Shown one piece after another: positions 26,267 through 35,529 of a DNA stretch of 64,000 bases (position 1 is the first letter of the stretch; each line of letters opens with the position of its first letter). Made by a program: the position numbers and the translations under genes. This DNA is from Chitinophaga fulva (GTDB taxonomy: Bacteria; Bacteroidota; Bacteroidia; Chitinophagales; Chitinophagaceae): the NCBI RefSeq assembly GCF_012927205.1, contig NZ_JABBGC010000003.1, forward strand, positions 434,001 to 498,000, written 5' to 3'. The notes beneath the pieces were generated by a model, which saw only the letters and a program-made list of their open reading frames with translations, did not search any database and was not told where the DNA came from.

Positions 26267-27580
26267 TTAAAGCCTTCCGTCAACCAGGCTCCTGTCTACA
26301 CAAGCTTTGGTATCAAAAATGACCCCGTTGTTCCGTCTGTATTTCAGGTAATCAAAGGTTAAAAATTCTTTATGGGCAACAGCTATGACGATAGCATCGT
26401 ATACAGCTGCTTTATCGATAGCGCCGAGGATTTTCACGCCGTATTCTTCTTCTACTTCTTTAGCATCGGCCCATGGATCGTAGACATCCACCACAAGGCC
26501 GAACTGTTTCAGTTCGTGGTAGATATCGACCACGCGGGTGTTTCGCACATCCGGGCAATTCTCCTTGAAAGTGATGCCCATGATCAGTGCCCGGGAGCCT
26601 TTGATCTTATGATCTTTGTCGATCATCAGCTTCACTACCTTGTTGGCAACGAAGTGTCCGATATGATCGTTTACACGGCGACCGGAGAGTATCACCTGTG
26701 GGTGATAACCTAAGGATTCCGCTTTATGTGCCAGGTAATAGGGGTCAACACCGATGCAGTGACCACCCACCAATCCTGGTTTGTATTTAAGGAAGTTCCA
26801 TTTGGTGCCTGCAGCCTCGATCACATCGTTGGTATCGATACCGATCCTGTCGAAGATGAGCGACAGTTCATTGACGAAGGAGATGTTTACGTCGCGTTGC
26901 GCATTTTCGATTGCTTTGGAAGCTTCAGCCACTTTCAGGCTGGGGGCTTTATGGGTACCGGCTTCGATGATAGAGCTATAGAGCGCATCCACCTTATCTG
27001 CTATTTCAGGCGTAGAGCCGCTGGTTACTTTTTTGATTTTAGTGAGTGTATTCACTTTATCGCCCGGGTTAATCCTTTCAGGCGAATAGCCAACGAAGAA
27101 GTCGGTGTTGAATGTCAGGCCGGAAGTCTTTGCCAGTACCGGTACACAGTCTTCTTCCGTACATCCCGGATAAACGGTTGATTCGTAGATGACGATATCA
27201 CCTTTTTTCAGGACGCCACCGAGCATTTCAGAGGCCTTGATGAGCGGGCGCAGATCGGGCGCTTTAAAGGTATCGATTGGCGTGGGTACGGTCACAATGA
27301 AAACATTGGCTTTCTTCAGGTCTTCCACGTTGGATGAAAAAGAAAGTCCGATCGTAGATTTAGGGTCTTTTTTCAGGGTGATCACGGCGTTGAGGTCTTC
27401 GAGGTTGGCTTCCCGGGTACGGTCCGTACCTTCGGACAGTTCTTTTACTCTCTCCCTGTTAATATCAAATCCGAGTACTTCGTACTTCTTTCCAAATTCG
27501 ATTGCCAAAGGTAAACCAACATAGCCAAGTCCTATAATGGCCAGGTGGATCTTCTCAACGCTGTTGCTATTCTTAACCAT
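26267..27580 (-). CDS. UDP-N-acetyl-hexosamine 6-dehydrogenase (WbpO/TviB type)
   Basis: A 437-residue NAD-dependent enzyme that oxidizes C6 of a UDP-sugar to a uronic acid in two steps. The NAD loop G17-L-G-Y-V-G-L-P and catalytic Cys275 in GGHCIGVDPYYL are intact, as are the mid-domain VYPGCTEE and GYSPERINPGD motifs. The sequence resembles the WbpO/TviB group, which acts on UDP-GalNAc or UDP-GlcNAc, more than UDP-glucose dehydrogenases. It should give the polymer its acidic character and explains the need for a uronate lyase in the same operon. The substrate is an inference. Confidence 0.9.
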   Translation of the reverse strand: MVKNSNSVEKIHLAIIGLGYVGLPLAIEFGKKYEVLGFDINRERVKELSEGTDRTREANLEDLNAVITLKKDPKSTIGLSFSSNVEDLKKANVFIVTVPTPIDTFKAPDLRPLIKASEMLGGVLKKGDIVIYESTVYPGCTEEDCVPVLAKTSGLTFNTDFFVGYSPERINPGDKVNTLTKIKKVTSGSTPEIADKVDALYSSIIEAGTHKAPSLKVAEASKAIENAQRDVNISFVNELSLIFDRIGIDTNDVIEAAGTKWNFLKYKPGLVGGHCIGVDPYYLAHKAESLGYHPQVILSGRRVNDHIGHFVANKVVKLMIDKDHKIKGSRALIMGITFKENCPDVRNTRVVDIYHELKQFGLVVDVYDPWADAKEVEEEYGVKILGAIDKAAVYDAIVIAVAHKEFLTFDYLKYRRNNGVIFDTKACVDRSLVDGRL

Positions 27581-27676
27581 AAAATTTATAATCTGTCTAT
27601 TTTTTTAATATCTTCTGCCACAAAGGCTTTTAGCGGGCTGAAGGGAGATAACACACGAATATACAAAATCACTCCG

Positions 27677-30076
27677 CTACTTTCCATTAGGGACGGCCCA
27701 TTTTGTCAGTTTCCGTAGTAATCCCCTTTTCTCATCGGCTTCCATGCCGTATCCATAGCCATATCCGTAACCGTAGCCATAGCCATGACCGCTTTGGGTG
27801 GTCACATCATTGATGATGATATTGAGCCGGGGCAGTTTACGCTGCATGTACAGGTCTTTCGAGATCTGAAGCTGCTGTTTCATTGTCACGCCATGGCGTA
27901 CAACGTAGAGGGAAGCATCCGCATGCCGGGCCAGCACCTGGGCGTCCGTTACCAGGCCAATGGGGGCCGAATCGATGATGATATAATCGAAACGCTCGTT
28001 CAATTCCCGGAACAGCTCCTGCGTTCTTGCCTGCAATAGCAGTTCAGTAGGGTTAGGCGGTATCGGGCCTGAAGAGATAAACCAACAGTTCTCATGAATA
28101 CCGGAAGGATTGATCAGATTGCGGATGTCCGTTTTTCCGATCGCATAGGTACTGAAACCTTCATGATTATCCAGTCCCAGTCTTTCAGCGATCTTTGGCT
28201 TACGCAGGTCCATTTCCATCAACACCACCTTCTTGCCCGACATGGCCAGGATAGCAGCCAGGTTGGTAGACACAAAGGTTTTTCCTTCTCCCCCCATACT
28301 GGACGTAATAATGACCGATTTTTGGGTGATGTCCGCCAGTACAAACTGGAGGTTGGTCCTCAGGGCCCTGAACTGTTCAGCCACCGGAGAGCGGGAGTTG
28401 GACCTAGTAACCAGATAACCGCTCGGGTTATGCCCGATCTCAGCCAACACAGGCACAGGCGTGTTGTTGGTAACATCCCCCTTATTTCTTATCCTTCTGC
28501 TGAGCAGTTCCTTCATATACTGGTAGCCGGCGGGGAAGGCAATGCCCAACACGAGGCCCAGCAACAGGATGAGGAAACGCTTTGGTTTAAATGGCAGCGC
28601 ATCACTTTTTGCATCGTCAATGATACGGGCAATGGCCATGTTCGAAGTCTTGGAAATAGCAGATTCCTCTCTTTTCTTCAGCAGGAACAGGTATAACTCC
28701 TGTTTGATAGCCTGTTGCCGGGAGATGTCGAGGAATATCCGCTCTTTTGCCGGTACCTGCCGGATCTTCTGGCTTAAGGCGCTGGCGTTCCGCTCCTGTT
28801 CTGAAATGCCCACTTCAATGCCTTTCTTCAGGGAAGAGAGATTGCTCAGCAGATCGCCACGGATGCCCGCCAGCTGCTGGTCCATGTTTACCACCAGCGG
28901 GTTGCTGGCGGTGTTGGACATCAGCAAGCGTTCCCTTTCGAGCTGCAGGTTATTGTATCGTTGTACAAGTCCTACGAAAGTAGGGTCCTGCACGATGAGC
29001 GAAGAGGGTACTACGCGTTTATCATTTTCCGCCGCGCGGATATATTGTTCGAGCGACTGTACCACATTCAGTTGCACCTGTTGTTCCAGCAGCTGCTTAT
29101 GGGCATCACCGGTACCTTCCACGAGCAATTTCGACTGTGCCTGTATATCTGCCAGTTCATTTGCCTGTTTAAACTGCTGGATGTTTTTTTCCACACCGGA
29201 AAGCTCCTGCGTTACAATGATCAAACGGTTATCAATAAACGCTATGGTACTATCGGCAATGCGGTTTTTGTCTTCCACGCTTGCCTGCAGGTAACTATTG
29301 AGCAGGTTGTTGAGTATCTTCTCTCCTTTTTCCGGTATTTTGGTATCCAGACCGAGATCGATGGTGCTTACCTGTTTATTGGGTATGCGTACATCCAGTA
29401 ATTGCTGGTAGTTGCCGGTGGTTTCATCAATGGACGAAACTTTGATGATGTAGGAAGCATGAGCGAAGGGGAAAGCCGTGCGATCAATTTTCACCACGCC
29501 TTCCGGCAAATGCAGGGTATCCTTCCAGGAAGCGGTACGGCTTCCTCTTGGACCTGACAGCTGGAACTTATCGACACCAACCGGAGCAATCGTGTAAGAC
29601 ACTTTATTGATCGTATCGTTGAGAGCAAGCCATTGCAGGGCAAAAGGCAGATTGCCGTATTGCTCGCTTTCCTTGATCCTGCCTTCTGCGAAGTAAGAGG
29701 TATTCAGCTGCAGGTTCTGAACAACCTTTTGCATCAACGTCCGTGACTTGAGTATTTCCACTTCATTATCGACACTGCTTTTATTTGAAAAGACTTCCAG
29801 TTGCTGCAAGATTTCCTGGCCGGGAATATTGCCGCCTTTCTGGTCGTCTTTCACCAGTATTTTCGCCCTTACCTTATAACCCGGGGTAGCATACCGCAGG
29901 TATAACCAGGCCACCAGCACACCGGCCATCATGAAAAGAAGGAAGAAGTACCAGTGGCGCATAAAACTATCCAGGATATAACGGGGAGTAATACCGCTGT
30001 CGGTTTTCTGTACCATTGGTTCGTGTCCATTTCCATTCAAATGGGCAGCGCTTTTTACAAAAATTTGCTCCGGCAT
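27677..30076 (-). CDS. Tyrosine autokinase fused to polysaccharide co-polymerase (Wzc-type BY-kinase)
   Basis: This inner-membrane protein (799 residues) regulates chain length and export. TM1 is near residues 42-60, and a long periplasmic coiled-coil region (about 290-470) and TM2 (about 500-520) follow. The kinase domain has Walker A SSMGGEGKT (592-600), Walker A' VVLMEMDLRKP (618-627) and Walker B YIIIDSAPIG. The C-terminus has a striking (GY)6-G block at about 765-777 that holds the six tyrosines of the autophosphorylation cluster, then 22 further residues. A single fused protein is typical of Proteobacteria and Bacteroidota. It sits between Wza-like and dehydrogenase genes. The likely partner phosphatase is the CpsB-like gene at 8848. 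Confidence 0.95.
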   Translation of the reverse strand: MPEQIFVKSAAHLNGNGHEPMVQKTDSGITPRYILDSFMRHWYFFLLFMMAGVLVAWLYLRYATPGYKVRAKILVKDDQKGGNIPGQEILQQLEVFSNKSSVDNEVEILKSRTLMQKVVQNLQLNTSYFAEGRIKESEQYGNLPFALQWLALNDTINKVSYTIAPVGVDKFQLSGPRGSRTASWKDTLHLPEGVVKIDRTAFPFAHASYIIKVSSIDETTGNYQQLLDVRIPNKQVSTIDLGLDTKIPEKGEKILNNLLNSYLQASVEDKNRIADSTIAFIDNRLIIVTQELSGVEKNIQQFKQANELADIQAQSKLLVEGTGDAHKQLLEQQVQLNVVQSLEQYIRAAENDKRVVPSSLIVQDPTFVGLVQRYNNLQLERERLLMSNTASNPLVVNMDQQLAGIRGDLLSNLSSLKKGIEVGISEQERNASALSQKIRQVPAKERIFLDISRQQAIKQELYLFLLKKREESAISKTSNMAIARIIDDAKSDALPFKPKRFLILLLGLVLGIAFPAGYQYMKELLSRRIRNKGDVTNNTPVPVLAEIGHNPSGYLVTRSNSRSPVAEQFRALRTNLQFVLADITQKSVIITSSMGGEGKTFVSTNLAAILAMSGKKVVLMEMDLRKPKIAERLGLDNHEGFSTYAIGKTDIRNLINPSGIHENCWFISSGPIPPNPTELLLQARTQELFRELNERFDYIIIDSAPIGLVTDAQVLARHADASLYVVRHGVTMKQQLQISKDLYMQRKLPRLNIIINDVTTQSGHGYGYGYGYGYGYGMEADEKRGLLRKLTKWAVPNGK

Positions 30077-30093
30077 TTTTTCTTATTAAATAG

Positions 30094-30900
30094 TTAAAAA
30101 TTAACCCGCGACACCGCAACGATCAACAACGATAAGACAGATGCCATAATGGATATTCGTTTCACCTGTGTAAAATCAGTGCTGGCCACCTTTGCTTTAT
30201 TAGGTTCCACATATACGACATCTCCCTGATGGAGGTAGAAGTAAGGTGAGGCAAAGAGGTTGCTCTGGTTCAGGTTGAATCTTACAAATTCTTTCTTTCC
30301 TTCTTTATTCCTGATCAATAATACGTTCTCTCTTTTTCCGTAGATAGTAAGATCTCCTGCGGCGCCCAGCGCATCCAGCAGGGTGACTTTCTCGTTCGGC
30401 ATCACATAGGTGGAAGGTTTATTCACCTCCCCCAGTACGGTGACCTTAAAATTTGCAAACCGCACGTTCACCACCGGATCTTTATAATAGGCAGCTGCTT
30501 TATTTTTTATATCCTCTCTCGCACTGTCGGTCGTTTTTCCCTGTACCATCACTTTACCAATCAGCGGCAATACCACATAGCCGTCTTTGTCGACGAGATA
30601 TCCGCTTACTGGTGACATCGCCGGTGCAGCAGTCTGGTTATTGCCGGCCGGTGCAGCGCCACCGGTGGCCTGGTTCAGCAAAGCGGTGGCAGCCGGGTCC
30701 AGTGTCTGGATAGTTACCTGCAGGATATCGTCGGACTGGATCAGCGGCGTTGAATAAGCTGCCTGCTGTATTTCGGTTTGCCGGACACTGTCCGGAATGT
30801 CTTTGAAATAGGTGATGTTCTTTGGTGCCGAGCAGGAGGTAATTCCTGCAGCTATCAATACCAACAGACCTTTCAGATTACTGATAAATCGCTCCCACAT
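30094..30900 (-). CDS. Wza-like polysaccharide export outer-membrane lipoprotein
   Basis: A 268-residue member of the polysaccharide biosynthesis/export family. The signal peptide ends in a lipobox (GITSC, Cys near residue 23). The export domain with DILQVTIQTLDP and YLVDKDGYVVLPLIGKVMVQGKT is followed by an SLBB-type region (VTVLGEVNKPSTYVMPNEKVTLLDALGAAGDLT). A hydrophobic C-terminal helix (ISIMASVLSLLIVAVS) suggests the barrel-forming or anchoring segment. Gaps of 23 and 17 bp to the neighbours fit one operon. It should form the export channel fed by the BY-kinase. Confidence 0.93.
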   Translation of the reverse strand: MWERFISNLKGLLVLIAAGITSCSAPKNITYFKDIPDSVRQTEIQQAAYSTPLIQSDDILQVTIQTLDPAATALLNQATGGAAPAGNNQTAAPAMSPVSGYLVDKDGYVVLPLIGKVMVQGKTTDSAREDIKNKAAAYYKDPVVNVRFANFKVTVLGEVNKPSTYVMPNEKVTLLDALGAAGDLTIYGKRENVLLIRNKEGKKEFVRFNLNQSNLFASPYFYLHQGDVVYVEPNKAKVASTDFTQVKRISIMASVLSLLIVAVSRVNF

Positions 30901-30923
30901 ATTAATTATACTGTTTCTGTTTT

Positions 30924-32870
30924 TTAGATGATCATTTTGTCTTTGTCCAGTTCCTCATAAGCAGAATTCTTGCTGATGAATTCCGGCACGAGTTGCTTCA
31001 TCCGGGCTACAGTGGGTGTCAGGTAATGTTTCTGGGCCGATTCTATCAGCAGGTTCACCTGTTCATTCACTTCACTGAAATTATAAGCACGTACCTTTGC
31101 GATCATGATTTTTTCATGATAGGTAGGCATGGTATTTTCCGCGTTATTCAGCAGTTCTTCGTACAATTTTTCACCCGGACGCAGGCCGCTATAAACGATC
31201 TGTATGTCTTTACCAGGTTCCTTTCCGGCCATGCGGATCATTTTGCGGGCCAGATCAGCGATCTTCATGGGCTTGCCCATATCGAAAACAAATATCTCAC
31301 CGCCCTGTCCCATGGCGCCTGCTTCCAGCACCAGCTGACAGGCTTCGGGTATTGTCATAAAATACCGGGTGATCTCCGGATGGGTAACCGTGATCGGGCC
31401 TCCGTTTTCCAGTTGTTTTTTAAAGCGTGGTATCACCGAACCATTAGACCCCAGTACATTCCCAAAGCGGGTAGTAATAAAACGGGTGGGCGGTAAACCA
31501 AACACCGGACCTGTTTTCTTGAAATGATTGTTGATCTTGTTATTAAAGGACTGTGTAAAGATCTCTGCGATACGTTTGGAAGCTCCCATCACATTGGTAG
31601 GGTTCACGGCCTTATCAGTAGATACCATCACAAATTTCTCCACCCCGAACTCCACTGCCAGTTCCGCCATGATCTTGGTCCCCAGCACATTGTTCATGAC
31701 CGCTATGGAAGGATTTTTTTCCATCATGGGCACATGTTTGTAGGCCGCAGCATGATATACAATGGCAGGTGCATATACCTCAAACAGCTGCTGCATGCGT
31801 GTTCTGTCACATACGTTACCGATAAACGGAATAATTGGAATTTTTGAACCCATTTCCGCCATCTCCAGTTCCAGCTCATGTAGTGGAGATTCCGCCTTGT
31901 CACAGAGGATAATAACAGCCGGCTGATGACGGATCACCTGTCGCACAATTTCACTCCCGATAGAGCCAGCAGCACCGGTTACGAGGATGCTCTTGTCCTT
32001 GATTTCCTCTTCCAGTTTTTCATTTTTTATATCGATGACAGATCTTTCCAGGAGATCTTCAATATTGATGTCTTTCAACTGTATACCATTATTTTGTGTA
32101 CCATCAATCCATTGGTTGACCGAGATGATCTTTTGCACTTTTATATTCAGCATAATACATTCATCCACCAGTTCATTCAGCCGCTGTCTATCCAGATGAT
32201 CATCCGGTATGAGCAACAGAGATATCTTTGCCTGTTTCGCCATCCCGAAAAGCTGCCCTCTCCGGGCTGCATACACAGGCAGTCCTTCGATGGATTTACC
32301 GGCATGTCCGTTGGTTTCCGCGAGAAAAGCCACAATACGGATATCCGCTTCCGGATTATCATTGATGGCCTTTCGTATCATAATACTGGTCAGTCCGGTA
32401 TGGTAGATAGCAGCCCTAACTTTATTGACAGCACGAAAATTTTTATAGTATTTAAATATCCATTTCACCAGAAGGCGGTAAGACAACAACAGGAAAGAGG
32501 CAATAAAGAAACTAATCAGGACTACTGACAATGGGAAGAAATTAACTTCAGCATCCAGCAGATGACTGTAGCCGATGGTCAGTAAGATACAGCTGCCGGC
32601 AAAGTTCATGCAGGCGATATTGGCGATATCCGCCAGGCTGGTATGCCGGACAATGCCCCGGTAGGTGCGCAGTAACAGGGACAATACCAATGTTACCCCT
32701 AACATGATAAAGGAGATTTCTTCAAGCGGATACGGAGTGAGGGCCTCCATATCAAAATTGAGCCTGAGCAGAAAGGCAAGATTGATGGCGATGACGGAGC
32801 ACCCAAGGTCAAGCATCAGAATGAGCCATGACGGGGTAATCCATGATGATCTGTTCACCATAGGTTTCAA
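30924..32870 (-). CDS. Membrane-bound UDP-sugar 4,6-dehydratase (PglF/WbpM/CapD-like)
   Basis: First gene of the exopolysaccharide locus, 648 residues. Four N-terminal transmembrane helices (to about residue 125) are followed by a CoA-binding-like domain and a C-terminal SDR domain with NAD loop GAAGSIGSEIV and the catalytic-site block STDKAVNPTNVMGASKR. Here Met stands in place of the usual Tyr, the SMK triad known in long-chain WbpM/PglF dehydratases. It should convert UDP-GlcNAc to the 4-keto-6-deoxy sugar used by the PglE-like aminotransferase at the far end of the locus. ATG 32870 is used; the Met three codons later (32861) is an alternative. Confidence 0.93.
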   Translation of the reverse strand: MKPMVNRSSWITPSWLILMLDLGCSVIAINLAFLLRLNFDMEALTPYPLEEISFIMLGVTLVLSLLLRTYRGIVRHTSLADIANIACMNFAGSCILLTIGYSHLLDAEVNFFPLSVVLISFFIASFLLLSYRLLVKWIFKYYKNFRAVNKVRAAIYHTGLTSIMIRKAINDNPEADIRIVAFLAETNGHAGKSIEGLPVYAARRGQLFGMAKQAKISLLLIPDDHLDRQRLNELVDECIMLNIKVQKIISVNQWIDGTQNNGIQLKDINIEDLLERSVIDIKNEKLEEEIKDKSILVTGAAGSIGSEIVRQVIRHQPAVIILCDKAESPLHELELEMAEMGSKIPIIPFIGNVCDRTRMQQLFEVYAPAIVYHAAAYKHVPMMEKNPSIAVMNNVLGTKIMAELAVEFGVEKFVMVSTDKAVNPTNVMGASKRIAEIFTQSFNNKINNHFKKTGPVFGLPPTRFITTRFGNVLGSNGSVIPRFKKQLENGGPITVTHPEITRYFMTIPEACQLVLEAGAMGQGGEIFVFDMGKPMKIADLARKMIRMAGKEPGKDIQIVYSGLRPGEKLYEELLNNAENTMPTYHEKIMIAKVRAYNFSEVNEQVNLLIESAQKHYLTPTVARMKQLVPEFISKNSAYEELDKDKMII

Positions 32871-33556
32871 TAATAGATACGGTTAAGAAATATTTGCTCG
32901 TCCAATCAGACAAAGTAGCGCGGGGTGGTTTTCATAGAGGCGCTTTACTCTCTGGTCAGACAGCTTGACGTTTGATTCGCATTATTTGGTTTTTCAAGTT
33001 ATGCAAAGTAAAGATTAAATTTTGACATCTACCATTATGAAAAAGTAAACTATCAAAAAAAATTTCACCCCGCAACTATAGCTTCCATCAATCAAATACT
33101 GACAAGACAATAAAGGCAAGTACAAAACCCGCCAACTGCAAGTGGTTCGTCTCCTGTTCACATACAGGTTATTTGGACGACTAACTTAACAGGTTAATGC
33201 TAAAAAGGCTACTTCAACAGCAACTGTTGATATCGGGACAGGACAGGTGCAATACCTTCACACATGATTGATTGTACAATTGACAGTCATTCTCGTTTCT
33301 AATATCCTCATGCGTTGGCACACAAAATAATTGATACATGGTTTTTCTTTTTTCCGGTTAACTAAGTTCACAATATGGTTAAAGTGTATTCGCTATATGG
33401 TTAAAATAAAAGCAATTCTAAAGTTGTTCTTTTGATGGCCAGTGGAAACAAACACCATACCAACTTTCACTAAAACGATGATTTTCCGTTAACAAACCAT
33501 CTTTTCGTTCATAAAAGTAAGTGATTTTTTGAATAAACCTACAGTTAAAAATGAAT
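32871..33556. promoter_or_regulatory. Long upstream region of the exopolysaccharide locus
   Basis: No gene is seen in this 686-bp AT-rich gap. All of it lies upstream of the first locus gene and downstream of lutC, so it should hold the locus promoter and a possible long leader. No perfect TAnnTTTG element was found on the minus strand. The best near match is TTACTTTG at 33004-33011 (minus), 134 bases before the start codon. Three helically spaced GGTTAA motifs lie further upstream. Confidence 0.55.
33356..33405. repeat. Three phased GGTTAA repeats
   Basis: GGTTAA occurs at 33356, 33377 and 33399, with start-to-start spacings of 21 and 22 bp, close to two helical turns. The last two copies extend to an 11-bp direct repeat ATATGGTTAAA (33373-33383 and 33395-33405). 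The spacing puts all copies on one DNA face, as in tandem activator sites. Confidence 0.5.
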
Positions 33557-34123
33557 TTAACCTAAAACAAATACAGCCAGGCTCTTTGCGCCATGGGCGC
33601 CCAATACAAGGGATTGCTCTATGTCAGCGGTTTTGGAAGGGCCTGCAATAAACACACCGAAACCGGTTTGAGGTGCACCGATTTTTTCATAGGCATCATG
33701 CATCGTTGCCAATATGCGTTCCCGTGGTATTATAATAGCGAGATGCTGGCAGATAAAAGGTAAAACCCTTACGGCTATATCATTTTCAGTTAACCAGATG
33801 GCACCATTTTCAGCAACGCCCCATTGTCCGGTTACCACCGCCATATCTACATTTTCCAATTGATGCGGATCTTCGTGTGCCCATTCCTGTTTATCATCAG
33901 CAAACACGACCCTTTCAAGATGCGGATAATGTTGTGCCAACAACGCGGGCACCTGTGCTTTATCAGTAATCTCAAACAGGCTGCCACCAAGACTTTCCAG
34001 CACTTTACGATAAGCCTCCAGTGTGGCTGGCATCTCTCCTGCCAGGCCTTTCAATGATGGCAACCCAGTTGCTTCCGGTTGATTTTTTTTCACGGCGGCC
34101 AGTATCTGTTCCCTGCTACTCAT
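33557..34123 (-). CDS. lutC: Lactate utilization protein C (LUD domain)
   Basis: A 188-residue LUD-domain protein, third subunit of the LutABC L-lactate dehydrogenase complex that oxidizes lactate to pyruvate. The conserved LUD stretch VVTGQWGVAENGAIWLTEND and FICQHLAIIIPRERI and the C-terminal GFGVFIAGPSKTADIEQSLVLGAHGA are typical. Length is slightly short relative to Bacillus LutC (about 240) but normal for Bacteroidota. It lies 23 bp after lutB and closes the operon. Confidence 0.9.
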   Translation of the reverse strand: MSSREQILAAVKKNQPEATGLPSLKGLAGEMPATLEAYRKVLESLGGSLFEITDKAQVPALLAQHYPHLERVVFADDKQEWAHEDPHQLENVDMAVVTGQWGVAENGAIWLTENDIAVRVLPFICQHLAIIIPRERILATMHDAYEKIGAPQTGFGVFIAGPSKTADIEQSLVLGAHGAKSLAVFVLG

Positions 34124-34146
34124 ATCAATATATTATTTAGGGCTGT

Positions 34147-35529
34147 TTATTTTTTTGTTGATTGCTGTTGTGCGTACCATTCAGAGAATGACTGCGCGGG
34201 CGGCGCCGGCATCTCCCGTTGTTTATACCATGGGTTAAAACGATTATTGACCATCCCCGGGAAAGCACGTAACACCCAACGGCCCATCTTACCCGCTTTT
34301 TTAAAATTACCAGGTTTGGAGAGCACCGCGTTCATCACTTTCATGCCGGCAGTTTTTGCTGCGCTGGTATGACCTTCCTGCACCAATACCTGTCTCCATT
34401 TATATAATTGCTGATGGATGTCGATCTTCACCGGGCATACGTTGGAACAGGAGCCGCACAGCGTGGAGGCAAATGGCAGATCGGCATAATCCTTCATATC
34501 GAGATTAGGTGCCAGTATGCTACCGATAGGACCGGCAACGGCTGTATGATAACTATGGCCGCCACTGCGACGATATACCGGGCAGGTATTCATGCAGGCA
34601 CCACAACGGATACATTTCAGGGAGTTACGGAAATCTTCACGCCCCAGTTGCCGCGAACGCCCGTTGTCCACGATCACGATATGTAGTTCCTTGCCGGGGG
34701 CCGGTTTCCTGAAATGACTGGAATAGGTGGTAATAGGTTGCCCTGTAGCGCTGCGTGCCAGCAGCCGCAGGAACACACCTAAATGTTTCCGCTCCGGAAT
34801 AATCTTTTCAATGCCCATGCAGGCAATATGTACATCCGCGAGATGAGCGCCCATATCAGCATTACCTTCATTGGTGCATACCACCATCTCGCCGGTTTCC
34901 GCCACCGCGAAATTCACGCCGGTGATAGCCGCTTTGGACTGCAGGAACTCCTTACGCAGGTGCAGGCGTGCCGCAGCCGTCAGGAACTGCGGATCAGCAT
35001 TACCAGCCGGCGTGCCCAGGTGCTCATGGAACAGCTCTCCTATCTCTTCTTTCTTTTTATGGATACAAGGCAATACGATATGGCTGGGCGGTTCTTTCGC
35101 CAGCTGTACAATACGTTCACCGAGGTCAGTGTCTATCACATCGATACCATTGGCTTCCAGATGCGGATTCAGATGGCACTCTTCCGTTAACATGGACTTG
35201 CTTTTCACCATCCGTTTTACGCCGTGTCTTTGCAGGATGTCTGTAACAATGCGATTATGCTCCGCAGCATCAGCAGCCCAGTGGACTACGGCGCCGTTCT
35301 GTAACGCCTGCTGTTCAAACTGTGTCAGATAGTCGTGCAGGTTACCCAGCACATTTAGTTTTATCTGTGAAGCGGTTTCCCGCAGTAGTTCCCATTCGGG
35401 GATGCTCCATGCCTGGCGGTCACGTTTGGCCCGTACCCACCACAGGGTTTCATCGTGCCAGTTCACCCTGGGCTCATTTTCGTTGAACTTGTCCGCCAGT
35501 GTGGCGTGATCAGTGGTTGGCCTGTTCAT
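34147..35529 (-). CDS. lutB: Lactate utilization iron-sulfur protein B
   Basis: A 460-residue subunit with an N-terminal LUD domain (VKSKSMLTEECHLNPHLEANGIDVIDTDLGE; FAVAETGEMVVCTNEGN) and a C-terminal ferredoxin-like domain with two [4Fe-4S] motifs, CIRCGACMNTCPVYRR and CGSCSNVCPVKI. It should carry electrons from lactate oxidation. ATG 35529 (MNRPTT) overlaps the lutA stop region by 20 bp; a further in-frame ATG at 35556 is less likely because the overlap would be larger. Confidence 0.93.
   Translation of the reverse strand: MNRPTTDHATLADKFNENEPRVNWHDETLWWVRAKRDRQAWSIPEWELLRETASQIKLNVLGNLHDYLTQFEQQALQNGAVVHWAADAAEHNRIVTDILQRHGVKRMVKSKSMLTEECHLNPHLEANGIDVIDTDLGERIVQLAKEPPSHIVLPCIHKKKEEIGELFHEHLGTPAGNADPQFLTAAARLHLRKEFLQSKAAITGVNFAVAETGEMVVCTNEGNADMGAHLADVHIACMGIEKIIPERKHLGVFLRLLARSATGQPITTYSSHFRKPAPGKELHIVIVDNGRSRQLGREDFRNSLKCIRCGACMNTCPVYRRSGGHSYHTAVAGPIGSILAPNLDMKDYADLPFASTLCGSCSNVCPVKIDIHQQLYKWRQVLVQEGHTSAAKTAGMKVMNAVLSKPGNFKKAGKMGRWVLRAFPGMVNNRFNPWYKQREMPAPPAQSFSEWYAQQQSTKK

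Noticed and set aside
27720..27785. Regular repeat of CCATAGCCGTA-like units considered as a CRISPR or minisatellite
   Set aside because: It encodes the (GY)6 tail of the BY-kinase in frame with varied synonymous codons; there are no spacers.
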